A stretch of DNA of 9,425 bases, taken from contig URSE01000039.1 in assembly GCA_900550455.1 (NCBI GenBank), positions 1 through 9,425 on the forward strand. The letters are read 5' to 3'. Every line of letters begins with the position of its first letter. Positions within the stretch are counted from its first letter, which is position 1. This document shows, piece by piece, positions 1 to 6,744 of this stretch. The notes beneath the pieces are model-generated. The model worked only from the letters and a program-made list of their open reading frames with translations. It had not been told where the DNA came from and searched no databases. A program made the translations under genes and the position numbers. Origin of the DNA: an uncultured Veillonella sp. (GTDB lineage: Bacteria; Bacillota; Negativicutes; Veillonellales; Veillonellaceae).

Positions 1-431
1 GGGAACAAGAGAGAGTGGTTCTGAGACGGAATGACTTGGCTTCTGAACTTGATTGTGCACCATCACAAATCTCCTATGTCCTATCCACCCGTTTTTCTCC
101 TGACCGGGGGTTTGAAGTAGAGTCTCGCCGAGGCCTAGGTGGCTATATTCGTATTCAACGGATTCAAGAACCAAGTTTGGAGGCTTTACCTGTAGTAAGC
201 CCTAGACCCATTTATCAATCCACCCATTATAATGATCGACTCATTACTTTAACGGATGTGGATCAGTCCCTCTTGGAACTGTTAGAAGAGGGGCGCCTCA
301 CAAAACGAGAGGCCCGTATGATGCACGAATCCTTTAAGGCTATGATGGGTCATTTGCCACAAGAACTCCATAATGATACGGTTAGAAATCTCTTTGCTAA
401 TATGATTACGATTATGAAGGAGGAGCGCTAA
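1..431 (+). CDS. ctsR: CtsR, class III stress gene repressor (5' end cut by window edge)
   Basis: Transcriptional repressor of the Clp protease/chaperone genes in Firmicutes; as a dimer it binds a direct-repeat operator and lets go on heat stress. The reading frame is open to the left edge (first whole codon at position 3), giving 142 visible residues; the family is about 150-155 long, so only about a dozen are missing. The GTG at 15 falls inside the conserved N-terminal helix region and is not the start. Counting from that GTG, the helix-turn-helix segment APSQISYVLSTRF (15-27) and the wing RRGLGGYIRI (38-47) are clear, followed by the C-terminal dimerisation domain with the LTKREARMM segment. 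Odd point: the wing loop reads G-L-G-G, where Bacillus has four glycines implicated in heat sensing. No CtsR operator is visible here; it would lie upstream. The usual downstream partners mcsA, mcsB and clpC are not next to it. Identity is secure from sequence similarity. Confidence 0.95.
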   Translation, partial: EQERVVLRRNDLASELDCAPSQISYVLSTRFSPDRGFEVESRRGLGGYIRIQRIQEPSLEALPVVSPRPIYQSTHYNDRLITLTDVDQSLLELLEEGRLTKREARMMHESFKAMMGHLPQELHNDTVRNLFANMITIMKEER

Positions 432-449
432 CCCCTACGGATGTGGGGG
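432..449 (+). other. GC-rich hairpin just after the ctsR stop
   Basis: CCCCTAC (432-438) pairs with GTGGGGG (443-449) around a GGAT tetraloop: seven pairs, one of them G-U. It begins one base after the ctsR TAA. No T-run follows, so it is not a typical intrinsic terminator; it may protect the 3' end of the ctsR message. Confidence 0.5.
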
Positions 450-480
450 CTAAAGCATCTGCCACGAAAAGTGCTTAACA

Positions 481-489
481 TGGTATACT
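481..489 (+). promoter_or_regulatory. Probable extended -10 promoter for the radA operon
   Basis: TGG-TATACT is an extended -10 (TGn plus a hexamer with five of six consensus bases). The best -35 candidate, CTGCCA at 459-464, is weak and spaced 19 bases away, so recognition would rest on the TGn. Transcription would start near 496, about 79 bases before the radA ATG, and the transcript would have to cross the terminator at 526-564 to reach radA. Confidence 0.45.
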
Positions 490-525
490 AGGGATATGAT
501 TAGTAGACCTGTGAGTTTGGTGATA

Positions 526-564
526 GAAGGTCACGATTCTACGAGAATCGGACCTTCTTTTTTT
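526..564 (+). terminator. Strong intrinsic terminator or attenuator before radA
   Basis: GAAGGTC (526-532) and CGATTCT (534-540), separated by one bulged A, pair with AGAATCG (544-550) and GACCTTC (551-557) around an ACG loop. This gives 14 pairs, followed directly by seven T (558-564). It may end ctsR transcripts, but it lies only one base before the radA Shine-Dalgarno, so no promoter fits between it and radA. It may therefore act as an attenuator in the radA leader. Confidence 0.85.
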
Positions 565-574
565 GAGGAGAATT

Positions 575-1969
575 ATGGCTAAGGCTAAGACAGTATTTTT
601 CTGTAATAATTGTGGCGCTGAGTCCTCTAAGTGGATGGGACGCTGCCCTCAGTGCGGAGAATGGAATTCCCTAGTAGAGGAAGTCATTAAAGACACCAAG
701 CAAAGTCGGTCCACCCTGGGGCGGACTGGTGTGGGTAATGGAGCTGCCATCCCTAAACCTCTCTCACTTCCAGATATCGAAGTGGCTCAATTAGCCCGCA
801 TTTCCACGACCTTCCCTGAAGTAGATCGGGTCTTGGGAGGGGGTATTGTACCAGGGGCTCTGATTCTTCTAGGTGGTGATCCTGGTATCGGTAAGTCCAC
901 CTTGCTCTTACAGGTTTCACAAAGGGTTGCCGACACGGCCGGTCAAGTCCTCTATGCGTCAGGGGAAGAATCCCAACTACAACTCAAGTTGCGGGCAGAA
1001 CGCCTTCATATTAATTCGTCCAACCTGTCCGTCTTGGCGGATACGGACTTGGATCGAATTATTGACCAGGCTCTGGAGGTTAGACCAGCCCTCTTGGTAA
1101 TCGATTCCATCCAAACCATGTATACGGCTGATATCGATGCAGCCCCTGGTTCTGTAAGTCAGGTAAGGGAGTGTACCGCTCGTATGCTCCGCTTTGCTAA
1201 GGAGCAAAATATTCCCGTCATGATCATCGGTCATGTTACCAAGGAGGGGAATATAGCCGGTCCTCGCATGTTAGAACACATGGTGGACGTAGTCCTTTAC
1301 TTTGAAGGTGAGCGGTCTTACCAATTCCGTATCCTTAGATCCATCAAAAATCGCTTTGGATCTACATCGGAAACAGGAATCTTTGCCATGGAGGAAGAGG
1401 GCTTGGTAGAATTATCCAATCCTTCAGCGGCCCTCCTAGCAGAACGTGCTGATGATGAGTCCGGTTCGGCAGTTATGATTTACCTAGAAGGGGTTAGGCC
1501 TATTCTGGTGGAAGTGCAGTCTTTGGTGACAACGACAGCCTTTGGTATGCCTAGACGGACCTCTATTGGCTATGACCTTAACCGCCTGATTCAACTCTTG
1601 GCGGTTTTGGAAAAACGTTGCGGCTTTACCTTGGGTAATAAAGATGTGTACGTCAATGTCATTGGGGGGCTCAAGGTTAATGAACCAGCCTGTGACCTAT
1701 CCATGGCAGTAGCCATTGTATCTAATCTTAAGAACCGAGTGGTTCCGGCGGATATGGTTATCCTAGGGGAAGTGGGTTTGACCGGCAATATTCGATCCAT
1801 TCCTCGCATGGAACAGCGGATTGCAGAGGCCACTAAATTAGGCTTTACCCGCTTTATCATCCCTGAGGGAAATTATAAACAGATTAAATCCAAGAAAAAT
1901 GGCATTAAGATAAAAGGAGTGCGCACCATTCAAGAGGCCATGGAGTTGGCTTTTAGCGCAGGCAACTAA
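575..1969 (+). CDS. radA: RadA (Sms), DNA repair and recombination ATPase
   Basis: RecA-like ATPase that helps process recombination intermediates by promoting branch migration at D-loops. The 464-residue product is close to the family's roughly 455-460. A four-cysteine zinc finger at Cys10, 13, 24 and 27 leads; Walker A GGDPGIGKST spans 100-109; Walker B LLVIDS follows; the RadA-specific KNRFG motif is at 258-262; and a Lon-protease-like C-terminal domain (around EKRCGF to NLKNRV) closes the protein. I chose ATG 575 because MAKAK matches the usual RadA N-terminus and GAGGAG (565-570) lies just ahead; an in-frame TTG at 563 lies inside the terminator T-run. The gene heads a tight run with ispDF (one base apart) and gltX. 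In Bacillus disA follows radA; here it does not. Its leader carries a terminator hairpin, so expression may depend on readthrough. Confidence 0.97.
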   Translation: MAKAKTVFFCNNCGAESSKWMGRCPQCGEWNSLVEEVIKDTKQSRSTLGRTGVGNGAAIPKPLSLPDIEVAQLARISTTFPEVDRVLGGGIVPGALILLGGDPGIGKSTLLLQVSQRVADTAGQVLYASGEESQLQLKLRAERLHINSSNLSVLADTDLDRIIDQALEVRPALLVIDSIQTMYTADIDAAPGSVSQVRECTARMLRFAKEQNIPVMIIGHVTKEGNIAGPRMLEHMVDVVLYFEGERSYQFRILRSIKNRFGSTSETGIFAMEEEGLVELSNPSAALLAERADDESGSAVMIYLEGVRPILVEVQSLVTTTAFGMPRRTSIGYDLNRLIQLLAVLEKRCGFTLGNKDVYVNVIGGLKVNEPACDLSMAVAIVSNLKNRVVPADMVILGEVGLTGNIRSIPRMEQRIAEATKLGFTRFIIPEGNYKQIKSKKNGIKIKGVRTIQEAMELAFSAGN

Positions 1970-1970
1970 C

Positions 1971-3158
1971 ATGATTGGTATTGTATTACTCGCAGCTGGC
2001 GCTGGGCGCCGTATGGGTCATAAGGATAATAAAATATTCCTCCCCCTAGGGCCCAAGTCAGTCTTTCAGTGGAGCCTGTCCCATATATTGGAAGTAAAGA
2101 ATCTGACACAGGTGGTTATCGTCCATGCTGAGGGAGAAAAAGAAAGAATTCAAGGGCAGGTTAATGACCTTTTGGAAACCTTACCTCATGCCTTACGTGA
2201 GGTGTCCATCAACTATGTCCAAGGAGGGGCAGAACGTCAGGATTCCGTAGCCAATGGGGTAGCCACCTTAGGGCCTGCTGTTGACCTAGTTCTAATTCAC
2301 GATGGGGCCCGTCCTATGGCCCAGGCAGACTTATTCATGAGAACGGCCCATGCAGCTACCCTTCATGGGGCTGCAGTGGTGGCTGTTAAAACAACAGATA
2401 CGGTGAAACGTGTGGGTGAAGGAGGCCAGATCTTAGAAACCCTCCAGCGGTCTGAACTTTATAATATGCAAACCCCACAGGGCTTTCAACGGGCCCTCTT
2501 TGAAGAGGCCTTGGCCCATGCTAAGGACAAGGGGTTCCAGGGGACTGATGACGTATCTCTCGTTGAATTTTTGGGGAAACCAGTCCATATTGTGGAAGGG
2601 GATTATAGGAATTGTAAGATTACTACCCCCAATGATTTAGTGGTAGCTAAATCTTATTTAGGTATAAAGGAGGGTCTCATGCGGGTAGGTATGGGTTATG
2701 ATGTACACCGGCTCGTGGCAGGGCGACCTTGCATCCTCTGCGGGGTTAGGATTGATTCACCTCTAGGACCAGAAGGGCATTCCGATGCGGATGTACCTGT
2801 TCACGCCCTTATGGATGCCCTGTTAGGGGCTGCGGGCCTTAAGGATATAGGCTATTATTTCCCACCAGAGGACCCGGCCTATAAGGGAATTTCTTCCATG
2901 CTCCTCTTGGAAAAGGTCAATTCTCTGTTGAAAGATAAGGGCCTAAAAGCCTATAATATAGATATTATGGTAATTTCGGAAACGCCTAAACTCAAGCCTC
3001 ATATCGATGCTATGAAGGATAATTTAGGCAGGGCCTTGGGCCTTCCGCCTGACCGTATTTCTGTAAAAGCGACTACCAATGAGTCACTGGGGGCCATTGG
3101 CCGCCGAGAAGGCATAGCTGCTCAAGCTTGTGTGACTGTGATTGAAGGAGAGGTATAG
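1971..3158 (+). CDS. ispDF: Bifunctional IspD-IspF (MEP pathway cytidylyltransferase and cyclase)
   Basis: A 395-residue fusion of two enzymes of the methylerythritol phosphate route to isoprenoids. Residues 1 to about 235 are IspD, which joins CTP to methylerythritol 4-phosphate: AAGAGRRM (8-15) with Arg14, Lys21 and Lys216 matching the E. coli catalytic residues Arg20, Lys27 and Lys213. Residues 237-395 are IspF, which forms the cyclic diphosphate: metal ligands Asp244, His246 (YDVH) and His270 (GHSDADV), and the late KATTNESLG block. IspE, the enzyme between them, is not in the window. There is no linker: IspF begins at Met237, right after the normal IspD end. A perfect Shine-Dalgarno precedes that Met codon (2679), so separate IspF may also be made. 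The start ATG lies one base after the radA stop, suggesting translational coupling. IspDF fusions are best known from Alphaproteobacteria and Campylobacter-type bacteria; separate genes are the rule in Bacillus. Confidence 0.95.
   Translation: MIGIVLLAAGAGRRMGHKDNKIFLPLGPKSVFQWSLSHILEVKNLTQVVIVHAEGEKERIQGQVNDLLETLPHALREVSINYVQGGAERQDSVANGVATLGPAVDLVLIHDGARPMAQADLFMRTAHAATLHGAAVVAVKTTDTVKRVGEGGQILETLQRSELYNMQTPQGFQRALFEEALAHAKDKGFQGTDDVSLVEFLGKPVHIVEGDYRNCKITTPNDLVVAKSYLGIKEGLMRVGMGYDVHRLVAGRPCILCGVRIDSPLGPEGHSDADVPVHALMDALLGAAGLKDIGYYFPPEDPAYKGISSMLLLEKVNSLLKDKGLKAYNIDIMVISETPKLKPHIDAMKDNLGRALGLPPDRISVKATTNESLGAIGRREGIAAQACVTVIEGEV
2667..2681 (+). promoter_or_regulatory. Internal ribosome binding site and ATG at the IspF domain start
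   Basis: AAGGAGG (2667-2673) matches the anti-Shine-Dalgarno of 16S rRNA perfectly and lies five bases before ATG 2679, which encodes the first residue of the IspF domain (MRVGMGYDVH). It could start a free 159-residue IspF from within the fusion gene, or be left over from when ispF was a separate gene. Confidence 0.55.
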
Positions 3159-3160
3159 AT

Positions 3161-4630
3161 ATGTCTAAGATGAAAGTTCGTTTCGCACCAAGTCCAACAG
3201 GCCCATTCCATATCGGTGGGGCTCGTTCTGCCTTGTTCAACTGGTTGTTGGCCCGTAAAGAGGGGGGCACCTTCATCCTGCGCGTAGAGGATACAGACCG
3301 TGTTCGTTCCACCCGCGAATCAGAAGAAAACATCAAAGCAGCCCTTAAATGGTTGGGCATGGATTGGGATGAAGGCATCGATGTGGGGGGTGACAACGGT
3401 CCTTACCGCCAAACTGAACGCTTGGACATTTATAAGAAGGTGACCGACCAACTCTTGGCAGAAGGCAAGGCCTATAAGTGTTATTGTACGGCTGATGAAT
3501 TGGAAGCGGTACGAGAAGACCAATTAGCTAAGGGAGAAACCCCTAAGTACAATGGTCACTGTGCTCATTTGACCGCAGAAGAACAAGCTAAGTATGAAGC
3601 AGAAGGCCGTCCTTATACCATTCGTTTGCGCGTTCCTACCAATGAAACCTATGCCTTTGACGATATGGTGCGAGGTCATGTATCCTTTGATTCCGCTGGC
3701 GTTGGCGACTATGTTATCGTCAAATCTGACGGGCTTCCTGTCTACAACTATGCCGTAGTTATCGACGACCACACCATGGGCATTACCCACGTTATACGGG
3801 CGGAAGAGCACTTGTCTAACACGCCTCGCCAAATTGCCGTTTATCGCGCTTTGGGTTGGGAAGTGCCTCAATTTGGTCACATCTCTTTGATCTTGGGCGC
3901 TGACAAGAAGAAGATGTCCAAGCGTCATGGGGCTACTTCTGTTGACCAATACCGTCAACAAGGCTATCTGCCAGAAGCTATCGTTAACTTCTTGGCCCTC
4001 TTAGGTTGGGCTCCAGAAGGGGAGCAAGAACTCTTTACCCAAGAGGAATTAATCCAAGCCTTCTCCATGGATCGAGTGGCTAAGAATCCAGCCGTCTTCG
4101 ATATTGAAAAGTTGAACTGGATTAACTTCAATTACATGAAACAGTTGTCTGATGAAGAACTGCTCAAACTTTGCTTGCCACACCTTCAAAAGGAAGGGTT
4201 CGCACCAGATTCTCTCAATGCAGAACAAACAGCGTGGTTCACTATGTTCTGTTCTACCATGCGGGACCACTTGTCCTATGGGGCGCAAATCGTTGATCAC
4301 ATTGGCCTCTTCCTATCTGACACAGTCTTCCTAGAAGAAGGCCATGAAGAAGATCTTAAGGTTGTTCTCAAAGAAGAGTCTGCACCAACTGTATTGGCGG
4401 CCTTCCGCGACAAGGTAGCGGCTATGGAAGAGGTTGCTCCTGATACGGTAAAAGCGGCTATCAAAGCAGTTATGAAGGAACATGACCTGAAAGGGAAATT
4501 TGTATTCATGCCAATCCGCGTTGCCTTGACTGGCCAAATGCACGGCCCTGACCTTAATAACATCGTGACCCTTATCGGTAAAGATAAGACCTTGCAACGC
4601 TTGGATGCTTATCAAAACCTACTCGCCTAA
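3161..4630 (+). CDS. gltX: Glutamyl-tRNA synthetase
   Basis: Class I synthetase that charges tRNA-Glu with glutamate in the cytoplasm. The 489-residue length is typical. The Rossmann fold begins with APSPTGPFHIGG, where HIGG (17-20) is the HIGH signature; the second signature, KMSKR, is at 251-255. A full zinc motif C-x-C-x24-C-x-H is present at Cys107, Cys109, Cys134 and His136, as in E. coli GluRS. The C-terminal anticodon-binding helices run from about residue 320 to the end. The start is supported by AAGGAGAGG (3145-3153) and the two-base gap after ispDF. In many Firmicutes this enzyme also mischarges tRNA-Gln for amidation by GatCAB; specificity cannot be read here. The gene appears richer in C-ending and CGT/CGC codons than radA and ispDF, as expected for high expression. 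cysE, which commonly follows in Bacillus, is absent. Confidence 0.97.
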   Translation: MSKMKVRFAPSPTGPFHIGGARSALFNWLLARKEGGTFILRVEDTDRVRSTRESEENIKAALKWLGMDWDEGIDVGGDNGPYRQTERLDIYKKVTDQLLAEGKAYKCYCTADELEAVREDQLAKGETPKYNGHCAHLTAEEQAKYEAEGRPYTIRLRVPTNETYAFDDMVRGHVSFDSAGVGDYVIVKSDGLPVYNYAVVIDDHTMGITHVIRAEEHLSNTPRQIAVYRALGWEVPQFGHISLILGADKKKMSKRHGATSVDQYRQQGYLPEAIVNFLALLGWAPEGEQELFTQEELIQAFSMDRVAKNPAVFDIEKLNWINFNYMKQLSDEELLKLCLPHLQKEGFAPDSLNAEQTAWFTMFCSTMRDHLSYGAQIVDHIGLFLSDTVFLEEGHEEDLKVVLKEESAPTVLAAFRDKVAAMEEVAPDTVKAAIKAVMKEHDLKGKFVFMPIRVALTGQMHGPDLNNIVTLIGKDKTLQRLDAYQNLLA

Positions 4631-4648
4631 TGGTAAGTTAAAGCGCCT

Positions 4649-4683
4649 ATGCCCAGTGCCCTAAATTGACGGTATCTGGGCAT
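4649..4683 (+). other. Hairpin after gltX overlapping the cysS promoter
   Basis: ATGCCCAG (4649-4656) pairs perfectly with CTGGGCAT (4676-4683); TGCC (4657-4660) and GGTA (4671-4674) can extend the stem, with one G-U pair and a bulged T. No T-run follows, so it is a poor intrinsic terminator, though it may stabilise the 3' end of the gltX message. Its loop and 3' arm contain the -35 and spacer of the next promoter. Confidence 0.5.
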
Positions 4684-4695
4684 TCGTGCTATACT
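4666..4695 (+). promoter_or_regulatory. Near-consensus sigma-A-type promoter for the cysS operon
   Basis: TTGACG (4666-4671; five of six) and TATACT (4690-4695; five of six) are 18 bases apart, and TGC just before the -10 makes it an extended -10. The start point would be near 4702, giving a leader of about 113 bases before the cysS ATG. This is well placed to start cysS-mrnC-rlmB independently of gltX. Confidence 0.7.
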
Positions 4696-4753
4696 CAAAT
4701 AGTATATTTATTGAGTTTAATTCCTAAAATTAACAGACTTTAGACCGCATAAA

Positions 4754-4786
4754 TAGACCTAGCAAGACAACTTGTTTAGGTCTTTT
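4754..4786 (+). terminator. Terminator-like hairpin in the cysS leader (possible attenuator)
   Basis: AGACCTA (4755-4761) pairs with TAGGTCT (4777-4783), and CAAG (4763-4766) with CTTG (4771-4774) around an ACAA tetraloop; TTT follows (4784-4786), so the T-run is short. It lies downstream of the cysS promoter and 12 bases before the GGAGG of cysS. A transcript from that promoter must read through it to express the operon, which is the arrangement of an attenuated leader. Confidence 0.6.
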
Positions 4787-4814
4787 GTATTGAATATTGG
4801 AGGTTTGGTGTAAG

Positions 4815-6257
4815 ATGAGAGAAATTACTGTATTTAACACCATGACACGTCAAAAAGAAACCTTTAAACCAGTTAAAGAAGGGGAAGCAAAAATTTATGT
4901 GTGTGGTGTAACTCCCTATAACCATCCTCATATTGGCAACGCTCGTCCTTTTGTGACTTGGGATGTAATTCGTCGTTACTTAACCCATGTAGGCTATAAG
5001 GTAACCTATGTGCAAAACTTTACCGATGTGGACGATAAGATTATCAACACTTCGAATGGTGAAGGGGTGTCGTGGGATACTATTTCCAATCGCTATATCG
5101 ACTCCTATTTTGAAGTGATGGACGCCTTGGGTGTCAAACATGCAGATGTATACCCACGGGTATCAGAACACATGGATGATATCATTGCCATGATTACCAA
5201 GCTCATCGACAATGGGGTCGCTTATGAATTGGATGGAGATGTGTACTACTCCGTAGAAAAATTTGATGGCTATGGTAAATTGTCTGGCCGCACCTTAGAT
5301 GACATGGAAGCAGGTGCTCGCGTTGAAGTGGATAGCCGCAAACACAATCCTATGGACTTTGCTCTTTGGAAGGCGGCTAAACCAGGAGAACCATCCTGGG
5401 ATTCCCCTTGGGGTAAGGGTCGTCCCGGTTGGCACATCGAATGTTCTGCCATGTCCAATAAGTACTTAGGCCAAGAATTTGACTTCCATGGTGGCGGATC
5501 TGACTTGATCTTCCCTCATCATGAAAATGAAATTGCCCAATCCGAAGGTTGCACCCATCATCATCCTTCCGTTCGCTACTGGTTGCACAATGGTTTCATC
5601 ACCATCAACCAAGAAAAAATGTCTAAATCCTTGAATAACTTCTTCTTGGTTAAGGATATTTTGGAAGAATACTCCGCTGATGCCCTTCGTTGGTTCCTCT
5701 TGTCTACTCACTACAGAAGCCCATTGGACTTCTCCGATGAACGGTTGGAAGAGGCGAATAAGGAATTGGGACGTTTGGCTACAGCCATTGAAAACCTTCT
5801 CTACTTGGAAGCACAAGAAGAAGGGTCTTGTAAGGAAGCAGAAGCTCTCCTTGAAAAGGCCAAAGTCTATGCAGACGAGTTTGAAGCGGCTATGTCCGAT
5901 GACTTCAACACCTCCTTAGCTACAGCCCCTATGTTTGGCTTGGCTAAAGAAATTAATATCTACTACCAATCCGTACAAAGCCGCGATGGCTCTGTATGCC
6001 ATGAAACCCTCGACCAAGTGAAGGAAATCTTCAAATTTATGACTGACGTTATCGGCGTTTTGGAAGATACTTGGAAAGGGACGACAGGGGCTGATGCTGA
6101 AGAGTATAACAAGTTGATGGATCTTCTCTTGGGCCTTCGTCAAACCTGCCGTGAAAAGAAACAATATGAATTGGCCGATGCTATTCGTGACCAATTGGCA
6201 GAAATCGGTATAGTGATTGAAGATTCCCCTCAAGGGGCTCGTTGGAGAAAAGCATAA
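4815..6257 (+). CDS. cysS: Cysteinyl-tRNA synthetase
   Basis: Class I synthetase that charges tRNA-Cys. The 480-residue product is close to the usual 460-480. It has the zinc-site residues Cys30, Cys210, His235 and Glu239, matching E. coli Cys28, Cys209, His234 and Glu238, which select cysteine through its thiolate. The HIGH-type signature HIGN is at 39-42 and KMSKS at 268-272. The helical anticodon-binding part occupies the C-terminal third. I chose ATG 4815 because MREITVFNT is the usual N-terminus; an in-frame TTG at 4797 overlaps the Shine-Dalgarno GGAGG (4799-4803) and is unlikely. The spacing of 11 bases from GGAGG to ATG is slightly long. It heads a tight cysS-mrnC-rlmB unit with its own promoter and a hairpin-bearing leader. 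A T-box would be a common control for such a gene, but no recognisable one is present. Confidence 0.97.
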   Translation: MREITVFNTMTRQKETFKPVKEGEAKIYVCGVTPYNHPHIGNARPFVTWDVIRRYLTHVGYKVTYVQNFTDVDDKIINTSNGEGVSWDTISNRYIDSYFEVMDALGVKHADVYPRVSEHMDDIIAMITKLIDNGVAYELDGDVYYSVEKFDGYGKLSGRTLDDMEAGARVEVDSRKHNPMDFALWKAAKPGEPSWDSPWGKGRPGWHIECSAMSNKYLGQEFDFHGGGSDLIFPHHENEIAQSEGCTHHHPSVRYWLHNGFITINQEKMSKSLNNFFLVKDILEEYSADALRWFLLSTHYRSPLDFSDERLEEANKELGRLATAIENLLYLEAQEEGSCKEAEALLEKAKVYADEFEAAMSDDFNTSLATAPMFGLAKEINIYYQSVQSRDGSVCHETLDQVKEIFKFMTDVIGVLEDTWKGTTGADAEEYNKLMDLLLGLRQTCREKKQYELADAIRDQLAEIGIVIEDSPQGARWRKA

Positions 6258-6743
6258 GTGAAATTTAAACAATTTCAGTTTTTGAAAAACCAAGCTCTTC
6301 AAAAATTAAGAGAACTCGATGGAACCGATACAGTAGTGTCGGTTCCTCAGTCTATAGAGGAGACCCTCCAGGAGGATGTCTTGACCCTGGCCTATTTAGG
6401 CGATGCAGTCTATTCTCTTTACATCCGTAAACGGGTAACGGCTATGGGCATCAACCGAGTCCAGGTTTTACATACCTTGGTGACCGCTTTTATCAATGCT
6501 AAGGCGCAAGCCGCGGCCTTACAGGTCATCGAGGATGACCTTACTGAAGAGGAAGCATCCATTATACGGCGAGGGCGTAACGCCAATGTCAATGTGCCTA
6601 AGTCTGCATCGGTTCAAGAATACCGGTGGTCTACTGCCTTTGAGTCCCTCTTGGGTTTTCTCCATGTGACAGGTCAGGATCAGCGTTTACAAGACTTGAT
6701 GAATCGAGCCTATTCCTATACGTTAGAGCATATTAAGGTGTAA
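6258..6743 (+). CDS. mrnC: Mini-ribonuclease 3 (Mini-III), 23S rRNA maturation
   Basis: Small RNase III-like enzyme that in Bacillus trims the ends of 23S rRNA precursor. It consists only of the RNase III catalytic domain and lacks a double-stranded-RNA-binding domain. The 161-residue product carries LAYLGDAVYSLYIR with catalytic Asp49, the RRGRNAN segment, and EYRWSTAFESLLGFL with Glu129, the two blocks that define the family. The first 30 residues (KFKQFQFLKNQALQKLREL) are a somewhat longer, charged lead than in Bacillus. The GTG start follows the cysS TAA with no gap, and GGAG (6244-6247) lies ten bases upstream inside cysS, so translation is probably coupled. The cysS-mrnC-rlmB order is the conserved Firmicutes one, which supports the identification. 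Confidence 0.93.
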   Translation: MKFKQFQFLKNQALQKLRELDGTDTVVSVPQSIEETLQEDVLTLAYLGDAVYSLYIRKRVTAMGINRVQVLHTLVTAFINAKAQAAALQVIEDDLTEEEASIIRRGRNANVNVPKSASVQEYRWSTAFESLLGFLHVTGQDQRLQDLMNRAYSYTLEHIKV

Positions 6744-6744
6744 T

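Noticed and set aside
15..17. GTG as the ctsR start
   Set aside because: The frame is open upstream and the visible residues before it (EQER) continue the CtsR N-terminal alignment; the gene is simply cut by the window edge.
526..557. CtsR operator at the GGTCA in the radA leader
   Set aside because: Only one partial GGTCA is present; the tandem GGTCAAA repeats of a CtsR box are not there.
563..574. TTG 563 as the radA start
   Set aside because: It lies in the terminator T-run and upstream of the Shine-Dalgarno; ATG 575 gives the standard MAKAK N-terminus.
3524..3961. Long antisense frames opposite gltX, cysS and others (for example 3524-3961 and 5916-6302 on the minus strand)
   Set aside because: They lie wholly or almost wholly opposite well-identified conserved genes, have no recognisable domains, and look like by-products of the codon use of the real genes.
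4736..4786. T-box riboswitch before cysS
   Set aside because: GACCGCA at 4743-4749 recalls the end of the T-box core, but the preceding GGGTGG part with the tRNA-pairing TGG is missing and the leader is too short for a specifier stem.
4797..4799. TTG 4797 as the cysS start
   Set aside because: It overlaps the ribosome binding site; ATG 4815 gives the standard N-terminus.
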